A stretch of 64,000 bases of DNA from Thiobacillus sp. 0-1251 (GTDB taxonomy: Bacteria > Pseudomonadota > Gammaproteobacteria > Burkholderiales > Thiobacillaceae): positions 558,001 through 622,000 of the forward strand of contig MKWL01000001.1 in the NCBI GenBank assembly GCA_001899305.1, in the 5' to 3' direction. The notes under the pieces were generated by a model, which ran no database searches, was not told the origin of the DNA, and worked only from the letters and a program-made list of their open reading frames with translations. How positions within the stretch are numbered: the first letter of the stretch is position 1; each line of letters opens with the position of its first letter. A program made the translations under genes and the position numbers. Shown piece after piece: positions 61,400 to 64,000 of the stretch.

Positions 61400-61503
61400 C
61401 CGGCCAAAGGCCGGTTGGAAACCAGGGCGGGAATTACCCGCCAACAGATTAAAAGTAGTGTGGGCCCAGCCCACTTTGGGACAACCAAAGGAGAGTAAAA
61501 ACG

Positions 61504-62646
61504 ATGCTGAATTTTGAAGAAGACTTCACCCCCGCCGCCCGCACCGTCGACGTGCCGTCCTTCCTGCGCAAGGAATCTGCCGCGCCGGCCGCCGCCGATC
61601 CCGCTCCCCGCTCGGTTGAATCCAGCACGCGCCGCGTGCAGGCGTCCGACAAGCGCGTGATCAACGGCGCGACGGATGTGAACCAGCTCGTCCCCTTCAA
61701 GTACAAATGGGCGTGGGAAAAATACCTCGCCGGCTGCGCCAACCACTGGATGCCGCAGGAAGTGAACATGAGCCGCGACATCGCGCAGTGGAAGGACCCC
61801 ACTGCTCTTTCCGAAGACGAGCGCCGCCTGGTCAAGCGCAACCTCGGCTTCTTCGTGACGGCTGACTCCCTGGCCGCCAACAACATCGTGCTCGGCACCT
61901 ATCGCCACATCACCGCGCCCGAGTGTAGGCAATATCTTTTGCGCCAGGCGTTCGAAGAGGCCATCCACACCCACGCCTACCAGTACATCGTGGAAAGCCT
62001 GGGCCTCGACGAAGGCGAGATCTTCAACGCCTATCACGAAGTCGCCAGCATCCGCGACAAGGACGACTTCCTCATCCCCTTCATCGACACGCTGACCAAC
62101 CCCGAATTCAAGACCGGCACCCCCGAGGCCGACCAGAAGCTGCTGAAGTCGCTGATCGTCTTCGCCTGCATCATGGAAGGCATCTTCTTCTACGTCGGCT
62201 TCGTGCAGATCCTCGCGCTCGGCCGCCAGAACAAGATGACCGGCGCCGCCGAGCAGTACCAGTACATCCTGCGCGACGAGTCCATGCACTGCAACTTCGG
62301 CATCGATCTCATCAACACCATCAAGCTGGAAAACCCCCACCTGTGGACCAGCGAGTTCAAGGCCGAAATCCGCGACCTGATCCAGAAGGGCGTCGAGCTC
62401 GAATACCGCTACGCCGAAGACACCATGCCGCGCGGCGTGCTGGGCCTCAACTCCGCGCAGTTCAAGGAATACCTGCGCTTCATCGCCAACCGCCGCTGCC
62501 AGCAGATCGGCCTCGACGAAATGTTCCCCGGCGTCACCAATCCCTTCCCCTGGATGGCAGAGATGATCGACCTGAAGAAGGAGAAGAACTTCTTCGAGAC
62601 GCGCGTCACGGAGTATCAGACGGGCGGGGCGTTGAGCTGGGATTGA
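61504..62646 (+). CDS. nrdB: class Ia ribonucleotide reductase beta subunit
   Basis: 380 residues. It holds the diiron-tyrosyl radical that starts catalysis in NrdA. Predicted iron ligands are Asp121, Glu152, His155, Glu225, Glu259 and His262. The radical Tyr is Tyr159 in [12 protein letters not shown], so this is the tyrosyl (not the Phe-type Mn/Fe) class. A low-complexity Ala/Pro-rich N-terminal stretch (about 20-45) precedes the core. The terminator follows. Confidence 0.96.
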   Translation: MLNFEEDFTPAARTVDVPSFLRKESAAPAAADPAPRSVESSTRRVQASDKRVINGATDVNQLVPFKYKWAWEKYLAGCANHWMPQEVNMSRDIAQWKDPTALSEDERRLVKRNLGFFVTADSLAANNIVLGTYRHITAPECRQYLLRQAFEEAIHTHAYQYIVESLGLDEGEIFNAYHEVASIRDKDDFLIPFIDTLTNPEFKTGTPEADQKLLKSLIVFACIMEGIFFYVGFVQILALGRQNKMTGAAEQYQYILRDESMHCNFGIDLINTIKLENPHLWTSEFKAEIRDLIQKGVELEYRYAEDTMPRGVLGLNSAQFKEYLRFIANRRCQQIGLDEMFPGVTNPFPWMAEMIDLKKEKNFFETRVTEYQTGGALSWD

Positions 62647-62660
62647 CCGGCTGAAATGAC

Positions 62661-62690
62661 AAAAAGGCGCAGGGGACTGCGCCTTTTTTT
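62661..62690 (+). terminator. rho-independent terminator of nrdB
   Basis: AAAAAGGCGCAG pairs with CTGCGCCTTTTT around GGGA and is followed by a T-run. Confidence 0.95.
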
Positions 62691-62722
62691 GTTTGCGATT
62701 CGATGCACAGTAGGTGGAGGCT

Positions 62723-63271
62723 ATGTCGATTTCAACGGAGACTTTCTTTTGGACTCAAGTAGCGTCCATCATCACCTTTTTGGGCACACTGTTCGTATTG
62801 TATCGAGTTCTGGTCTCCCAGAAAGACGCGACAATAGAACTGCAAAAAGAAAATATCACCTATCTCAAGGATCAGCTGGCCGACGCTAAGTCACAGTCAC
62901 CCGACGTCCTCGCCCAGAGCCTAGCAAGTCGGGTCAAACTGTTCGAGGCAGAGCTTAAAAGGCTCGAACAAGACAAATCATCCACACTAGAGCAAATCAA
63001 AGAAAAAGAGGCTGAACTCAAACAGGCGCGGGAGGAAGCAGAAGATCTGACCAAGAAGGTTCAGCATGCCCACGAGCTCTTAAGTGGATTCCTTTGTCCT
63101 CAGTGCGGCGCATCTCTTGCGGAAAAGGCTTATCACTATGAAAGCGTCGAATATCAAGGAAGAGAGATAGACGTTGATCACGAATACATCGCATTTGAAT
63201 GTGGATACGAAATTATCGATGGTGTAGCAAAAGGACGCTGCAGGAACAGCGTCGAGAAATCTAATACGTGA
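62723..63271 (+). CDS. membrane-anchored coiled-coil protein with C-terminal Cys-ribbon
   Basis: 182 residues from ATG 62723 (GTGGAGG ribosome site). One N-terminal helix (TQVASIITFLGTLFVLYRVLV) is followed by a long Lys/Glu/Gln-rich coiled coil (about 35-125). A C-terminal zinc-ribbon-like part then has CPQCGASL, FECGYEI and GRCRN. The coding sequence is clearly less GC-rich than the preceding genes, suggesting acquisition. I do not recognise the family. The next gene begins 32 bases later, so the two may act together. Confidence 0.75.
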   Translation: MSISTETFFWTQVASIITFLGTLFVLYRVLVSQKDATIELQKENITYLKDQLADAKSQSPDVLAQSLASRVKLFEAELKRLEQDKSSTLEQIKEKEAELKQAREEAEDLTKKVQHAHELLSGFLCPQCGASLAEKAYHYESVEYQGREIDVDHEYIAFECGYEIIDGVAKGRCRNSVEKSNT

Positions 63272-63303
63272 CCAATCGGAGTCTTCCGACTAGAGCACTC
63301 AAA

Positions 63304-64000
63304 ATGGCCAAGGATTTTGATTACGGAAAATGGAAGTCGAAACTCTTATTCGAACAGGGGAACTATGAGTTTCTTCATCACTTTGTAAATGATGAAACGG
63401 CTGTCCGATCACACGCTAGCAATTATCGGTTGAAGTCATGGTCTGCTAGCGGTGAGGAAATTGAGAGCAAGGTTGGAGATGCATCGGGCCAGATGAAAGT
63501 TTGGTTCACTGACCACATAGCCTCAGGCGTTTTTCAAGCGCTAGAGACGCTCTCCGCTCAAATGATTGTTGTTGCAGCTTCATATACAGAAGGCATTGTG
63601 AATGAGTTTTTAACGTGCGTGTTTGCGGTACACCCGGATCGGATGCACGACTACCTGGAATGGAATTCCGAATCGCCAAGAGGATGGATTCCATTAAAGC
63701 TCGTTGTCGAGTCATCGGATCGGGAAAGCATGCTTGAAAAATTAGTCTTTCAAGCAGTTTCTAGGGCGGCCTCCGGGGATACTCGGGCGCTATTAAAGCG
63801 ACTAGAGAAATTGGGTAAGCTCGATTTCCCCAATGAAGTAAAAGAGCGGCTGATCAAACTACTCGAGTTAAGGAACAAGATTGTTCACGAGCAATACAAG
63901 CCAATTCTTGCTAAAGCGGATGTTGCGTCTACGTTCGAAGTTGCTGATGAATTCTTACGATTTTGCGCGTTGGCGTTGGTGAAAGTTGGCGCTCCAGTTA
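63304..64000 (+). CDS. HEPN-motif protein (partial, cut by the window end)
   Basis: The frame opens at ATG 63304 (MAKDFDYGKWKSKLLFEQG) and stays open for 232 codons to the window edge. It is a helical, low-GC gene like its upstream neighbour. Near residues 190-197 it has LELRNKIVHEQ, containing Arg-Asn-x3-His, the catalytic motif of HEPN ribonuclease domains. Many HEPN proteins act in toxin-antitoxin or anti-phage systems, so this may be the start of an accessory or defence locus. The remaining part is unseen, so function is not assigned. Confidence 0.65.
   Translation, partial: MAKDFDYGKWKSKLLFEQGNYEFLHHFVNDETAVRSHASNYRLKSWSASGEEIESKVGDASGQMKVWFTDHIASGVFQALETLSAQMIVVAASYTEGIVNEFLTCVFAVHPDRMHDYLEWNSESPRGWIPLKLVVESSDRESMLEKLVFQAVSRAASGDTRALLKRLEKLGKLDFPNEVKERLIKLLELRNKIVHEQYKPILAKADVASTFEVADEFLRFCALALVKVGAPV

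Larger units (their letters stand above)
61002..61503. other. repeat-bearing spacer between nrdA and nrdB
   Basis: 500 bases without a convincing gene, unusually long for an nrdA-nrdB gap. It holds two families of inverted repeats annotated separately, plus a perfect stem CCGGCC-AAA-GGCCGG at 61400-61414. A ribosome site (AAAGGAGAG) precedes nrdB. Confidence 0.65.

Noticed and set aside
61504-62646. Possible class Ic (Phe-type) NrdB because of the divergent N-terminus
   Set aside because: Tyr159 is present at the radical position in [12 protein letters not shown], so it is a tyrosyl-radical type.

Overview
The window is a GC-rich chromosomal segment of a betaproteobacterium. The gene orders rsxABCDGE-nth, ilvB-ilvN-ilvC-psd-pssA-leuA, a quinol nitric oxide reductase divergent from nsrR, and three DUF2173 genes resemble Thiobacillus/Nitrosomonadales-type sulfur or iron oxidisers. 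That placement is inference from gene content; no rRNA is present. Most genes are dense, ATGA/TAATG-overlapping housekeeping operons.

Layout. 1-3.1 kb: end of an acyl-CoA synthetase/acetyltransferase and an HDOD-receiver-GGDEF protein whose receiver lacks its Asp. 3.3-9.7 kb (minus): rsxA-B-C-D-G-E, a 50-aa protein, nth, DUF1841. 9.9-12.9 kb: qNOR and nsrR with an NsrR-type operator between them. 13.3-20 kb: a split two-subunit multicopper oxidase, a terminator, then CusB/CusA-type metal efflux. 20-29.3 kb: orphan PDC sensor, HAD phosphatase, UPF0149, a CbiM-like membrane protein, hrpA, a CDP-alcohol transferase, a GGDEF protein and a membrane-anchored Bcp. 29.4-30 kb: tRNA-Arg(CCU), tRNA-Glu(UUC), tRNA-Ala(GGC). 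30-34.2 kb: a GlcD-type oxidase, small conserved proteins and the DUF2173 trio. 34.3-42 kb: branched-chain amino acid and phospholipid genes, with two near-leaderless 29-codon upstream ORFs, before leuA and before an EamA transporter.

42-52.3 kb is the most interesting part. A minus-strand operon encodes a thermostable-hemolysin/GNAT-like protein, an acyl-adenylating enzyme with Arg at the usual C-terminal Lys, a heme-oxygenase-like diiron oxidase, an SDR, a TPR protein and a 45-aa membrane protein. It starts from a textbook sigma-54 promoter. About 110 bp upstream lies a 26-bp perfect-arm palindrome (TGCAAG-N4-GTCGAC-N4-CTTGCA). The adjacent plus-strand operon encodes a membrane histidine kinase and an NtrC-family sigma-54 activator. 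Just after the activator lies a second copy of the palindrome (23/26 identical), followed by a second sigma-54 promoter driving an OmpA-like outer membrane barrel. This reads as a self-contained two-component/sigma-54 regulon controlling synthesis of an unknown acyl-derived product and an outer membrane protein. A porin and a PstS-like binding protein lie between the two halves.

52.3-64 kb: an AT-rich stretch ahead of a secreted metallo-beta-lactamase-fold protein; DUF2069-wrbA-PilZ-like genes; purU; nrdA with an NrdR-type box and two perfect DnaA boxes; a repeat-bearing nrdA-nrdB spacer; nrdB. After the nrdB terminator, base composition becomes more AT-rich and two accessory-looking genes follow: a membrane/coiled-coil/Cys-ribbon protein and a HEPN-motif protein cut by the window edge.
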